A stretch of DNA of 64,000 nt from Spodoptera frugiperda (taxonomy: Eukaryota; Arthropoda; Insecta; Lepidoptera; Noctuidae), in NCBI RefSeq assembly GCF_023101765.2, contig NC_064226.1, forward strand, positions 12,841,251 through 12,905,250, in the 5' to 3' direction. Under the pieces are notes generated by a model. The model had not been told where the DNA came from and did not search any database. It saw only the letters and a program-made list of their open reading frames with translations. Positions 19,732-32,544 of this stretch are shown piece by piece (within the stretch, counting starts at the first letter, position 1; every line of letters starts with the position of its first letter). Made by a program: the position numbers and the translations under genes.

Positions 19732-22700
19732 CTGCGGGATAAACAATTTACATTAGACTGATGGAATAAGAGAGCAGTGTTAAATAAAACTACATTTTGT
19801 AAACTTTATTCAACATTAGGATTACTTATAATGTCATAGCGTTTCCAGACACAAACATAGAACAACCAGGATCATACGAGGATATAATCCGTGCGGTGGT
19901 ATGTTGTACTTACGGATGCGGGTCGAGCTGGATGAGGTCGTGGTCCTGCACGCGCGGGGCGTCGGGTGCGGCGCGGGGCTCTTCCTCGGGTTTGGGGTGC
20001 ATCAGAATAAACGGCAGCTCCGCACTCAAGTCTCTGTAACCAAATAACCATTTAGATCTTAATGTTTAAATTATTCTGGGACATTGTTTGTACCCGTTTA
20101 CCGACGTATAATTCTATTTCTGTTAACTGCGCGATATTGCCGAGTACGGAACTTATTAAAAACCCTGTCCTAGTTCGTACGTAATCGGGCATCGAATTTG
20201 GTTGTACCCGACCAATTTCAGTGAAACGCAACAACAACCCCGACATTGATCCATTACGACGGTCGGGCACCCAGCCATCAATTGCCTTTACGCAATGTTG
20301 CCATTGTTAGGACAATTGGACCATTTTAAACAATCTGCGGCAACAAATGTGGTAGCAAAATCTAGGGTCATTTGCCGTATTGACCAATTTGGGTCGTGTA
20401 TTAAGGGCTTAAGCCGGGTAATACGAACACAAAGTGAGTGTGACGATAGCACATATTGGACTAATTTGAGAGTAAGAGTAAAAAGTATAATATTCACCCG
20501 CCGAGAGGTCCGAGACATAATTTCACTTTGACTTTATACTGCACTATGATGCCTAAATTTTCTCGTTGTGATGGATCAGCGATGCTGGAAGCAAAAAATT
20601 ATTAACTTATTGTAACATTTACACATTTTTTATGTTTTATTTTAACATATTTTATTTATATCCTGAAAAATCTATCTTAGTATAAACAGCTCTATGGTTA
20701 AAAATATATGTAGGTCTCAGTTTAGTACTCACAGCGTGCTGGATGCGAGGTTAGTGTCCTCGTGTTTGAGCTGTCCATCAAGTGCTAGGCCCCATTTGTC
20801 CTTGTTGTTGGCTAGCAGTGGCGTCACCGTGAACACCTTGCTCAGGGTAAACCCAGGGCCCACTGGACACCCCTCCCTGTGTACAAAATTAGCCTTCATA
20901 CAAACCATCCAAAATAAATAAATCAAATTGTTAAATTCAAACATTTTCAAATTATTATTGACTATAGGAACGTTTGTGTATAATATCTATCGTGAGATGT
21001 ACATTAGATAATGTCCATGCAGCTTACACGCCGTGATGTCTGTCCGACTCGAAACAGAGTTCAATCGGAGCACTTACATGAGCGAATTGCAGGAACATGT
21101 TCCGACAAATTATATTTAGGAATGTCACTTCTATACATTCAAGAAAATTTACAAACCACAACCATCACCAATCCCACGTGCTTTTAAAATACAAATTATG
21201 ATTATCAATGATATTGGTTTGTTTTGGACCCGTCAACAGTTCCAAGGTTTAAGAAGTCGGCAATGGCATACCGCCCTTATCGGTTGTATAATTTCAGACT
21301 AGAATTGTTTCGTATCTTACTCGATCTATGTGTGTAGTGTGTACTTGTGTACGTGCGTACGTAACTACGTACACGTGCACAGCGTACACCTCAATTGACA
21401 AACCATTTTTTTATCTTAATCTTAAATACTCAATAAAAAAATCAATGCAGTTCGTTTAAAATAGTTAGTACAAGTCAATAAATGCACCACAACCGTTAAT
21501 ATCTTAAGGATTTTTATCGTTTTTATTTTGGGGGGAACCGTGGGACCACTTTTCCGCATTCCAAGATTTGAAATATACCTGTTCCTGTTACCCAAAGATA
21601 GTAAGTATTAGACCTAATTCGAATACTATAGCATCAGTATTTATTTTTATTTATAAAGGAACCATTGTGTTTGGTCATACCAAACTTCTAATTAAGCTCA
21701 TGCTTATAAAGGATTCACTTTAATATTTAGCAGTAAAATAATTATATAATCAGGCTCCCACAAACTTTCGTAAATACACTAGACGGTTTATCGTTCGTGA
21801 TACCTATGAAACAGTAATAAAATCAAGGCATTCTGTAGAAAGCGAGAGGAGGGGGGGGGAGGGTCAAACAAGTCATGCATCATACGCACGCTGTCGCACG
21901 CTGTACTTACACGGACTGCATAGATACTTTCTTATTGAATATCCCGATAAAGGGGAATTTAAATAGTCTCGCCGACATCGATTTGGGCTCCCTGAATAAC
22001 AAATGGACATAGCTCAACTCTATTACTTATAGACATAAAGTCAAAAGTTCCTTGACTTCCAAATTACAAAAAAGGGTTTCAATTGTGATAACAGACGTTA
22101 TGTTCATAAAAATAAGGTGTATACTCACTCGCTCTCTGTTTCAGCGACGGTGCACTTGTACTGCGCGGTGGAGAAGAGACAGATGTCTGCGAACTGGCGC
22201 ACGGACACCTTTATACGCTTCACCGACCGGTTGGAGTTGTTGGCTATGTGTACGTTCACTGCTATGTTTTCGCCGTGGTGGTACAACTCCTGCACAGACA
22301 ACAACATCTTGATAAGGTATCACTCAGATCTCATTCATTTCATCAAATTCTTGAGGCATTGAAGTACATTTAAGGAGAAGTTTCATAACGCGTAGGGTTA
22401 CCTTATCTAAGGAAGCTTCCAGATATAGTTTGTTGGGGCTCATCATAAATTCTTTGGATACTTCGACGGAAGGTTGCTCGCCTTGCTTGCTCGGCGCATA
22501 CATTATCTTCCTGATAGCTAACCGCACAGAATTCCTGCATGACAAACAATGAAAAGATAGAAAATGTATCCTTCGGGCCAAAGTTTCCTCTACATAAGCC
22601 TTTCTATAGTTGTTCGAGCGTTGTAACGTCTGAGCGCCGTGCATGCCTTTACTTCAAACACTAAGTTCACCCTAGCGCGGTGAATGCAGTTCTCTATCTA

Positions 22701-25700
22701 GCAAAGCTTAAGGCGTTAGCACAATAACGCTTACCGCTGCGCTTTCGGTGCGAAACGTGATACGTGTTCAAACATTTTGGTCTGCTTCCGCAATGTTTTC
22801 GCAGCCGACTGCGTGGGCGTGCTAACGGCGTAAAGTAGAAGAGGTGTGTATCAGCAAACGTGGAGCAACGACTGGGGCACTCAAATACTGTATGTGTCCT
22901 CTATCAGGAGCGGGTCTTCTACATACACGTATTGTGGCGGCCGACCTACCTCTTGTGTGGTTTGTCGTCCTGGGAGTCGGCGACGAACGCCTTCAGCTCG
23001 TAGTCCACCCCGCAGGGCTTGCCTGTCTCGCCGGGCGCGGGCTGCAGGGTGACGGAGGCGGGGCAGTGCGGCGGCAGCTCGAAGTAGAAGGGGTGCGCGG
23101 CCGCGCCCAGCTTGCGGACCAGCCTCTCCTGCAGCCGCGTCAGAGGCCGCTTTGTTGTGTTCGTCGCTGGGTATATCTGCATGGCAAAGTGATTTTATTA
23201 GTCTAAAGATTACAACGACAGCAACTGAAATTACCTCTACACATGACTTTCCGTTTGTACCAAAATATCTAGTTATTAGTAAACAGTAGGTACCTAGCTA
23301 TATACCCTCGACCTTCCCCTTCGCTAAAGAAAACTGATTAAAACGTAATCCAGTATTCGATTTAGATTTACAATTATCGAAGTGATTGGTAAATGAAACC
23401 ATTCGTTCATGTGAAGTGCTGTTGATTAGATACTTGATTGCTTATTCAAAATGGTGTGAAGAATCTCTTATAATAATCTGTTCAGGTCGTACCAAAACCT
23501 GATTGCTTCGAAAAGTGATTCTTGGCTTAAAGAGCTCTACGAAAATTATTAATTGAAAGATTAATGAAAACGATACGTTAAATCTTATCTACAAAATAAT
23601 ATTGGCTTCATAATCAATACTAATATTAAAGCTACTGGTCCCATTTGAATAATTATATTTGTGTTGGATAGTATATTTATCGTGGAAGGCTATGAAACAT
23701 CACGCTAAGACCAATAGGAGCCAAGCAGTTGGTGAAACCGCGCGTAGTATGTGATACTATTACTTCCTACAACCCTTTAATTAAAATTAAACGATACTGA
23801 AGATTATTTTAACTACCATTAGGCTCAAATTCCCATTTAAAAACTACTTTGAGACACGTGACATGTAGGTAGAACTACATAAAGCATTGTTCTTTGTTAT
23901 GACTATGGAACGGTGTTTTATAAAAGATAGACATATTTATATCCCAAGAGACATAATAACAATTTTCTAACTGCCTTAATAAATATTTAACACTAGCTAC
24001 TGCCGCGCGGTTTCACTCGCTCCGCTTGGCTCCTATTGATCGTAGCGTGATGTTTTATAGCCTATAGCCTTCCTCGATAAATGTACTATTCAACACAAAA
24101 AGAATTATTCAAATCGGACCAGTAGTTCCGGAGATTAGCCCGTTTAAACAAACAAACTCTTCAGCTTTATAATATTAGTATAGATTTCTTTCTTACGATA
24201 GGTAATCTGTTTCGGCGTTACCTGTTCAGCGGCCAAGTAGAGGTCCTTGCGGAAGGTGAGCCCCAGTACATCGAGGTCCTCTCGGCCGTACCTGAACGCG
24301 GCCAGTACATGGCCAAACACCTTCCTGTCCTTAACATATTCTGGGTCAATTAGGACTACTCCATCTGAAAATACACAAGAAAGTCATGTCTTAAATTGGT
24401 GTGTTCAAAGGTACGGCGACGACAAACGAGTCCATCGTGATTGTTTTATATCGGTTTTAGTTCTAGATTCATGACTGAGAATTTAGAGAAAAGAAATAAA
24501 TAATAAGTTGTAATAAATCTATTATTAAAATTACTAAAATATTTTTCTGTCGTTATGCCTTTTATCCTCGAAGCGTTAGGCAGAGGTACACATTACATTT
24601 AATCGAACCCGAGACCCTTTGTCCGGCAGTCGCACTTACGACCACTCGACCAACGAGGCAGTCAGTAATAAAATATTGAATGATTTAATTAAATTAAACT
24701 TGACACGATAATCTATTCCGTGATTTCCGCGAAATAGTGAATCACCATTGTTGATCTGAAATGGTCGTATCTTTACAAAAATCATTTGAGAAAATCTGAC
24801 ACGGTAGACGCCCTAATCCCACCCATATCGATCGATAACAACTAACTAGGCTAATATTACAATTAGCGATTCGATACAGTGTTGCATTACCATAATTACA
24901 CGCTTCGCTCCAGATCGTGAGGAACAACCGCTAATTCCAACCGGTGATCGCATAACGATATGGTTAGCTCACGGCATGAATGTCTGGTACCTTCCTTGTT
25001 CATAACTCAATCCACCATCTCAACCAGCCACCCGACACTAACAAGAAGGCAGCAACATCAAACGCCCAGTATAACCCTAAATACAGGAAAAGTTCCGGGG
25101 AATATGTAGTGACGTATGTATAATCGTGTATTTACCCAAGTACTGTAGCTCTATACGCATTTTCTTGTAAACAGTAGTAAACACTCACTCATAGTAAATT
25201 ACAATCTTTGCTGAGTGTAGATGTGTTCCATTGAGATAATTATCCATGTGTCGTGATGAATCATTGATAAATAATTGCACGGATCAAACCTGTGTTTATC
25301 GTGCAAACAACGTGATATACACTTTGTTAATGTCGTACGAGGGTGTGGTTTTATAGTACCTTGATACCTAGTTGTGAATGGAATGAGGTTTCTTAATTTT
25401 TTGTCGCACGCTACCATTAAAATCGTTGGCAGCAACTCATTCTCATCATGAAATTAACGAAGATTGTCCTAAATGTGATTCTGTATACACAGGACTTAAC
25501 TATCCTGCAATATCTGGACTGGTATATTACTTCCAAGTCGACTACGAACACAACTTGGGTGGGATTGGCAATTTATTATACAAAGATCGTCACTGGCACT
25601 CCCTTTACGTCCAGAGCGAGGTTCACAGTAACTCGGTTCAATTGTTCAAATACTCAGCAACTTCGATCAAATTGAACCTTCGGGGTGTTTGTCCTAGATC

Positions 25701-26886
25701 TAGGTTATATATTTTATCTTTAAAACTCACCAATCGGGTCTACATGTGTGATGTGGTCTACGAAGTCTCTTTTCCCTAAGTATACGGTGATCTGGAAAGA
25801 TAAAAACAATCTAATTAGATCTCAAAAGTTGACCTCAAAGGAAGAGCTAATTATTTCAAGTGTTTCGGTTGGCAAACTAAGTAAGATTATGTGAAAAAGA
25901 AATACTTCGGAAGTTGTCACAAGATTTGGCACACTTGGAGACTGGAGTCTTGGAATTGGCAAGCAAGCATGGTGCGGTGTTATAAAACAACACATAGAAT
26001 GCATTTCTTTTTGTAATTACGTTATTATGTTAAAGAGCAAAGAAAGTACACGACGAGATATTACATTTCAGTCAATAAGGAGAACAAAGTTTGTTTTGCA
26101 AACATGACTCTTGATGCAGTAAAAACAAAAGTCGAATAAATACGTATGCTAGCAGCTAGATAACAAAATCTGTGGAACCCCAAGGCTAAAGAGCTATGAT
26201 TAAAAAGTTTCGTGATTCTGATTAAAAAGCGCTCATGAATCGAAGTAACAAAAGATAATGAATGAGAACTTTCTCGGGTACCTTTTAAAATTAACTAGAA
26301 GAAACTGAAAAAAATCGTACCTAATGTTCCCTAAACGGCCATTTCGGTTAATTTAAAAGGTAATTGACTGGTTTATATCTACAAATGGCTTCAGGAGACC
26401 TTTGTGGAGATTTTTGTAATTTCTAAAAGGTCAGTTAAGGCTCAGATGTATTGCGACTGAAATCCACTTGCAGGATCCCTTTTATATTAATTTCGCAGAT
26501 TTGTATGAATACTAAAAACGTTAAAACTACAATTGGATTTAGAGGAAATTAGAAAACGCATACAGAATAATAAAGACATAAATTAGACACAGACTCGAAT
26601 CTAGATCAGTGAATGGCAAAGTATCTCCGATTCACGAAATGTCGGCGCTATGATCCTTTTTTATGGATCGTCAGGATAAAGATTAATTAGGAATGATATT
26701 ATTTCTTAAACTTGGTGGACTTCCTGCTTTAGATTGAAGCAGGCTTTTTAACCTAGTATCAGAAGAAGAAGTGGGTTTATGGAAAGACGGTGTGCAAAAA
26801 TATAAGCTTGGTACCTTGCCATTTGGCGAGCTCTTCTTGAATACTCGCGTGGCTTGTCGCTGCTTGTTGCTGCCGGCGTCTTCCAT
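19644..26886 (-). CDS. krz: Non-visual (beta-) arrestin, kurtz orthologue
   Basis: Arrestins bind phosphorylated GPCRs at the plasma membrane, stop G-protein coupling and link receptors to clathrin and AP2. Exons 26815-26886, 25731-25791, 24222-24364, 22950-23176, 22402-22534, 22129-22289, 20733-20876, 20498-20584, 19914-20033 and 19644-19731 join in frame to 411 residues, the usual family length. Visible hallmarks: TRVFKKSSPNGK (phosphate-sensor Lys pair), YGREDLDVLGLTFRKDL (finger loop), HKRNSVRLAIRK, LALDGQLKHEDTNLASST (lariat loop/polar core), clathrin box LIQLD, and FEDFARLR, the FxxFxxxR AP2-binding motif. It is non-visual because both endocytic motifs are present. The start is fixed by an in-frame TGA seven codons upstream in the same exon. 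An 81-nt cassette exon could lengthen it to 438 residues. Confidence 0.97.
19914..20033 (-). CDS. krz: krz coding exon 9, clathrin box
   Basis: It encodes DLSAELPFILMHPKPEEEP and the clathrin-binding box LIQLD near its end. Donor GTAAGT. Confidence 0.95.
20498..20584 (-). CDS. krz: krz coding exon 8
   Basis: It encodes IADPSQRENLGIIVQYKVK and KLCLGPLGG, a C-domain strand pair. It carries the YKVKVKL motif whose Lys residues bind phosphoinositides in mammalian arrestins. Found by splice-phase matching between exons 7 and 9. Confidence 0.93.
20733..20876 (-). CDS. krz: krz coding exon 7, lariat loop
   Basis: It encodes FTLSKVFTVTPLLANNKDK and GLALDGQLKHEDTNLASST with the conserved polar-core Asp. 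Donor GTGAGT. Confidence 0.96.
21911..21991 (-). CDS. krz: Candidate in-frame cassette exon of krz (81 nt)
   Basis: An 81-nt open segment lies between exons 6 and 7, with acceptor TTATTCAG and a consensus donor GTAAGT. Its phase (2 in, 2 out) matches both neighbours, so inclusion or skipping keeps the frame. It would add 27 residues after residue 265, including ARLFKFPFIGIFNKK, between the conserved CTVAETESE and EGCPVGPGF. I recall no counterpart in mammalian arrestins. Usage needs transcript evidence. Confidence 0.6.
22129..22289 (-). CDS. krz: krz coding exon 6, C-domain
   Basis: It encodes ELYHHGENIAVNVHIANNSN, VKRIKVSVRQFADICLFSTA and QYKCTVAETES. In mammalian beta-arrestins the Lys/Arg of KIKISVRQ and the Lys of QYKC contribute to phosphoinositide/IP6 binding; equivalents are present. 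Donor GTGAGT. Confidence 0.95.
22402..22534 (-). CDS. krz: krz coding exon 5, interdomain hinge
   Basis: It encodes NSVRLAIRKIMYAPSKQGEQ (hinge) and KLYLEASLDK at the start of the C-domain. Donor GTAACC, phase 0. Confidence 0.95.
22950..23176 (-). CDS. krz: krz coding exon 4, N-domain
   Basis: It encodes KRPLTRLQERLVRKLG, HPFYFELPPHCPASVTLQP and GETGKPCGVDYELKAF. It is unusually GC-rich compared with the introns. Donor GTAGGT. Confidence 0.95.
23625..23755 (+). mobile_element. Helitron-like element, degenerate copy 4
   Basis: It has the family motifs (tttgtgttggatagt, ccaataggagcc, gaaaccgcgcg) but is shortened and lacks a clean CTAG end. In the krz intron between exons 3 and 4. Confidence 0.55.
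23993..24184 (-). mobile_element. Helitron-like element, copy 5 (inverted)
   Basis: A minus-strand copy of the same family: CTAG at 23993-23996, ccgcgcggtttcac nearby and the TCTATAC-type start at 24184. It ends 38 bp before krz exon 3. Confidence 0.65.
24222..24364 (-). CDS. krz: krz coding exon 3, finger loop
   Basis: It encodes DGVVLIDPEYVKDRKV and the finger-loop region YGREDLDVLGLTFRKDLYLA, which inserts into the activated receptor in arrestin complexes. Donor GTAACG. Confidence 0.95.
24545..24663 (-). mobile_element. SINE, internally deleted copy
   Basis: Same family as 8510-8760 on the minus strand: head ctcgttggtcgagtggtcg, tail cgaggataaaaggcataac, with the middle missing. A short taaaatatt direct repeat lies on both sides. 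Confidence 0.75.
25731..25791 (-). CDS. krz: krz coding exon 2
   Basis: It encodes ITVYLGKRDFVDHITHVDPI, the first strands of the arrestin N-domain. Donor GTGAGT, phase 1. Confidence 0.93.
25792..26814 (-). other. krz intron between coding exons 1 and 2
   Basis: AT-rich intron; no repeat family or coding segment recognised. Confidence 0.5.
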
Positions 26887-26910
26887 TCTGTCGCCGCGCC
26901 CTCCTCAACA
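26815..26910 (-). CDS. krz: krz first coding exon (24 leader nt plus residues 1-24)
   Basis: Acceptor TTCTTGCAG precedes the leader, so at least one non-coding exon lies upstream. The CDS starts at ATG 26886 and encodes MEDAGSNKQRQ and VFKKSSPNGK. Donor GTACCA, phase 0. Confidence 0.93.
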
Positions 26911-29900
26911 CTGCAAGAAAAACCAATGATCATCAACCCATAATATTCATCCACTGCTATACAATAGAACTAGAGGGAGATTAACAGGTATTATTGAACT
27001 TTAAACCTTGAAACTTGTAATATGACTATGTACAATAGTAATGTGAAAGCTTTATTATTAATTTATTTTCAATATAAACATCCGTCATGAGAATGGAAAT
27101 CCATATTTGGAGAAGGATTTACCTTATCCAGTATGACGAGTAATTACGAATGGAGTGACGACACGACTAGTCAACACCACAATACTACGGTACTACGAAG
27201 TGTGAGAATACCTATTTTAAAGGTGACAACTTATAAGTAGGTAACGTTATTTCTTATGAATGACTTATCAGGAAATTATATTTATACAAGGATAAAAACA
27301 ATTCAGCTGACGACATTACCAATTAACGTAGTGATGACGCAGATGATGATTTTTTAAGAACGCACTATACGTTGGTACTCTCGAATACATTCAATTAGGC
27401 TTAGAAATGACTATCGATGAGCTATGGCGATAACATTTAGGAATGTTAAAGACAAAACGACGGTGACCCTAAGAAGCACTAGTTTAATTTAATATTCAAA
27501 CAAAACACTATTGCGTTGTATTAATAATTAAAAATATCCATAATCTTTAGAACAGGTTTAACGAGCTATCGAATTAGCCAGCAAATTAGATGTAAAACCG
27601 ATTTCCAATATCAACTTGTTTAAGTATTAACAGTAATAGATTTAGTTTAGTTCAAGATATAATCATCTAAGGATTTGGAAAACAAATAGAAGATTAGTAT
27701 TGAGAAAATTCAGCGAGCAATGTTTTTACCAACCTAAGTTTATTTTCTAATTCTATTAGGGAACTAACTCAGATTTTTACTTTACGACCAATTGAATATA
27801 ATGTTTAAAGTCGAGCGTGTATGAGTGTCCGGACAACACTAATGTTTCTTTGCTCGAGCAAGCATTAATATAGTGTGTATAAGGATAAAATGTTATTATG
27901 ACTTCATAATAACTTTTTATGTAATAATACATTTCCCAAATATTTTATGACCAACTGTTTGAATGATTCCTAGTATTGTGTCGTAGTAGTACGAACAACA
28001 TATTTTGGCTTCAACAAACACACTTACTCATTTATTTCTTATTATAATAAGTTCCTCCAATAAACGGAAAACTGTAAATTAACAATAAAATTATTTGACA
28101 TCCATTTAAGGAGGCGGGCGTTGGGCGGTTGGTTCAAGGGCCTGATGCAGAAGGCAGTTCTACTGGAAACGGCACGCATTTTAAGGAGGTTTCTGTCTTT
28201 GGAGCCCTTACCACCGGTAACTTGGATCATGCTCCCGGTACTAGTCGGCTCCTATTTCTATATTATAAATATTAATTTATTTTGTATTTTATAAGTAGTA
28301 TGTAAATTTTAGAGAATTTTAAATAAATATATGAAGTTTTTCAAATATTATAGATCATGATCATATTGAATTAACCGATTCCTTAAAAAGAAAATATAGA
28401 TAGCTTGAAGAAAGAAATATGTATGAGTAAAATTGTGAACAAAAAAATAGTAAGCAACCTATTTAACTAGAATGCTATGAGTTAGCTGATGTTTCTCTAC
28501 TACAATAATTATGTATTTAGTCACAGTCCCGGCAAGTCTTGTTCCCAGTAGTCGAGGTACGTTGGTGGCTGTAATTATAGCTTTAGGCGTCGTTATCATT
28601 TAAGAGGATCAGTTTCCTTTGAAGTGCTCCGATCAAGGTTTGTCGGGACGTAATTATCAGTGGGCTATTAGAGAAAATTATTATTGGAAACAACGATGTA
28701 CTCGAATATAAATAACATTGCCAGATAATTGTGAAAAAGTAGCTAATACGATTATAAAGTTGCGCGAGTATTGTAACAAAATCAACAAGGGACTGTGTTG
28801 CATAGATTTGGAAAAGCCATAATTACGATATTTGCAAGTCGTGGTTTGTAAACACCGTAATTAAAGCCCCTTTCTTTTATTTGAAATCTTTTTCTTAGAA
28901 CGCCACTCCCGTTGCAAAGACATTAATTGAACGACCGAATGATTCGTGTTATGTCCACTCGTAAAGCTCGAATGCTTAATGATAGCAAAACAATTTGATG
29001 AGTTCTTGGATTTAATCTGCAATTTCGGTTTAATAACTTCGCGAAACGATTACAATTTCGCGTATCCACTAGTAACATACTTAAACTCATTATCACGTTT
29101 GCGAGTTACAAGCATATTAGCATATTACATTGATCTGTTTAGAATTCATCTGATAATTTAACTTGAACATTCGCTGTACGAAATCCACAAGATATCGTAT
29201 TATTTGATATCACAACAGGACCCCACGGGGCCGTGAGCGTAGACATCTTTAATATCGTGAATTCACGAATATTTCCCCTCTCATACATACAATATGATAT
29301 TACGTAATGATATCGCGGCAACAAAATTGACTTTGAATAGCATTGAACATGTACGTGACATGAAAATCTCAACTGTATTTAGTATTATTATTTATCACAC
29401 TTTTAAACATGCGTATGAATGTGATGTGCTACGAAATACATCATTATTTTGATGGTGATGATGCGATCGATTGATATCTTAGTAAGTTTGCTTCACGCTA
29501 CTTTGTACGGGACAAGTGGTAAACAGGTAAACTGGACGCAGGTCACTTTATACACAAGAATCATTGATTGAGTCTTATGTAGTTCAGCAGTGGAAGTCTG
29601 GCGGCACGACCCTCATTCAGAGTCATTGCAACCTCACGGTCATAACCAAGAACCTCTTTGGTTAGTAGTAGCTTATGATCAATAAGATTACGAAAGAGCT
29701 AGCTCCTCAATATGCGCATACTACATAGGAATGTGAGCTAGATATGGACGTAGTACATAGACATCTAGTCCACTGGATCATGTACTTAGAACAGGTGTCG
29801 GCATCAGGTTCGTTCCCAGCGTCATGTTACAAGTGTAGTGAGTGTCGAGGCGCCGACAAACCACGAAACGTTACTTCGAGAAACTGTTTGTGTAAAGGTC

Positions 29901-32477
29901 TGCACAGACAAGGTACTTTTAATCGACTGATTTGACTCAACAAATCGGTAGAGTCGGACCGAGACCGCAGTCTCAGATGCTGATTTTAGATTTTAAATTC
30001 TACAATAATCTGTATTTTTTTTTATTGAAATCTGTTATATTTGGAATCACCGATAAAATTTAGATTTTTGATATTAGAATTCTTTTTGTGTTTGATAGTC
30101 AATTTGTTGAGGAAGGTTATAGATTATGTAACATCACGCTACGATTAATAGGAGCCAAGCAGAGCGGGTAAAAACGCGCGGAAGTAGCTAGTACTTTATA
30201 AATCTCCATGGGTATTTCGACTGCACCCTGTGATCAGTTAAGTTCTTAGTCTCTTTATGATGCTGAAGTTCCTGAACTGAAACTCTCTCGTCTACACGTG
30301 CCCTAAGGAGTACGGTACTTCGTTTCAGACGTTTAACCAAAGTGTTGTTTCATGTACCGTCCGCTCCGTTAGTGTCGTTCCACTATTTATTGTATTGCTA
30401 GTATTACCACTGACATAAAAGGAAATATTTTTGCTGATATGTTTCTCTATCTTCGTTTTATTATGAGTAAATAAATAGATACTTAAAATAATGTTTGTTT
30501 TGTTATTTTATCTATTAAGTACCTATTATTACTTTGATTTGATGTCGAATTTATCGTAGTGTATCATGATCTTAAACATTTTTGTTCGCTACAACAATAT
30601 CTATAGAGTGAAAGCAAATACATCATGTATATTTGACATATTAAATACGGAAACTCAAACATTATGGTTCCTACTTAAAAAAAAAAATAATAATAAAATA
30701 CGTCGTCGATAAGATGAAGAAAGAAAGAAAAGCAGTTTTATTTGCAGGCAAAACAAATTAATGATAAAAAAAAATCAATACGGCGCAAAAAGGCCAATGC
30801 TCAGCTAAAATATCGTACAGATACTTTTTCAAAACAAAATTCAAATATAGAATGAAGATAAGTGGGAGAGTATCTACGCAACCGGCACTCGAGACAGCCA
30901 TACTTATATCGTAAAACAATATGGTATCAATATCCTGAAAATAGAACAGCTATCGAAATATTCCGTTATAAAAGTTTGGTATTTAAAAACGATATTTTAT
31001 GTTGAATAAACAATGGAGGTAATACCAGGCGTCATAACGTCGGATTTCAACAGGAATTTCTGGATAAATTGCCAGACAGATGCTGGTACAAACCGCGTTG
31101 TGTATGCGAGCTTAATTCTAGTTTACCTAGTGACTATCTATTACATGTTTTTCTTTTCTTAATGGAAAGTTTGGTAAGGAAAATTTTGTAGGTTTACACG
31201 AACCATAGTAGGTTTTCTGATATCTTACTAGACAGGTATCGAAGCAGCGTCTGGATAGGAAGCTATTATTGTTAAATATCCAGAAGAATTGTACATTCCA
31301 TAGTATTACTCAGTTCAACCTGTTTTATTTATCCAAATACAAAAGTACCTACTTCAAGCAAATGTAAGCGCTCAACCAAAAAGCCTGTAATGTTTTATAA
31401 GGTTTTTTATTACAAACATGACACAGAATGAGATCAAGAGCGAACACATGATGCATGTACAAATCGTGATTAGGAACAATAAAATTGTCTCCCCCAGCCA
31501 CCGGATACCGGACTCACGCTTCGCTCGTCCAAAGAATTTCCCCCAATTAACAATTTTTATCTAACATTTTTTTTTCTATTGACCCAATTACATTAGGGAA
31601 AACCAAATCTGGCGTCGCGCCATGGAAATGGAATATGGAAGACAAAGACAATACGACGAATTATAGAACAAGGTCAATTGAATCTCTACTTAAAAGATTT
31701 GTTTATATAAACTGTAACTGTATTTGATGGCGTCCTGAAAATATAAACGTACTTACTTACATTTTGATTTTCGAGAATCTCGCTTCATTAAAATTTGTAA
31801 TACCCCGACAAATACGCCTTAGATTATAGCCCCTTTAATGTAAACTTGTGAAACGTTGTGAGCCAAGAACATATTCGACAAAGACGTAACAATGATTTAA
31901 GATTCATTACATAAGCGTATATATTTAAAGGCATACACATATGTACACTGAATTTCATTCGTAATATAAAGGGAGAATTCTTGGACTAAGTAATACCTAC
32001 ACCAAATTTCTGTGAAAAGTATATAAGTTGTTGAGCGATCTTAAAATCAATATTAGAATACGCTCTTACAGAGCTTTAATGCTTTGGAGAAACATATTAA
32101 ATGTTATTTAATTATAATAAAATTATGTATGTTAGAAACAACGAACGAACGAATGGCGTTTCTATGCTCGTTCTTCTCCATTCGACAGCTACACTTTTGA
32201 ACGAGCACCTAGCTTCACTGACGGACAGACTGACAGAAAATTATTTATTTCTTTATTATGTAGTTGATATTTCAAGTTTTCAAAATTTATGGTTTAATTG
32301 GAATAAATTATTTGACTTTAATGAGACTTAAAAGGATACCAGTAAGTTCTCCGGATAAAATATTTATGGTTTTGGAACATTAGACAGAATCCAGATGGGC
32401 TTTTTAACCTAGCCCCTACACTTGCAGCTATAAATTCGTGGATCACACAAAGTGCATCGAGGGGAAGTTTTACTCAC
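26911..32477 (-). other. krz leader intron (about 5.6 kb)
   Basis: Mostly AT-rich unique-looking DNA. It contains a possible old repeat at 28090-28250 (minus strand, gggagcatgatccaagttac) and a Helitron-like fragment at 30083-30193. No coding potential beyond short random frames. Confidence 0.5.
30083..30193 (+). mobile_element. Helitron-like element, 3' fragment (copy 6)
   Basis: It retains gattaataggagccaagcag and the end gcgcggaagtagCTAG; the 5' half is missing or decayed. Confidence 0.55.
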
Positions 32478-32544
32478 GTGGAACCCTGGGTGGCTCCAGG
32501 GTGCGCGATCTCGCTACACCCTAAGCCTGCGCTGCCACGCCGCC
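32478..32544 (-). other. Probable krz 5' UTR exon
   Basis: A 67-nt GC-rich segment between acceptor TTGTTGCAG and donor GTGAGT on the krz strand. It has stop codons in all useful frames, as expected for a leader exon, and the krz ATG exon has an upstream acceptor that needs such a partner. Confidence 0.55.

Noticed and set aside
19288..19756. Plus-strand frames opposite the krz last exon
   Set aside because: They are antisense to the verified krz exon and its extension; no domain or promoter.
22980..23150. GC-rich patch as a CpG-island promoter
   Set aside because: Its GC content is explained by the arrestin coding exon.
22844..23206. 120-codon plus-strand frame
   Set aside because: Antisense to krz exon 4, whose protein is clearly arrestin.
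25426..25779. 117-codon plus-strand frame
   Set aside because: Overlaps krz exon 2 on the other strand and intron sequence; no domain seen.
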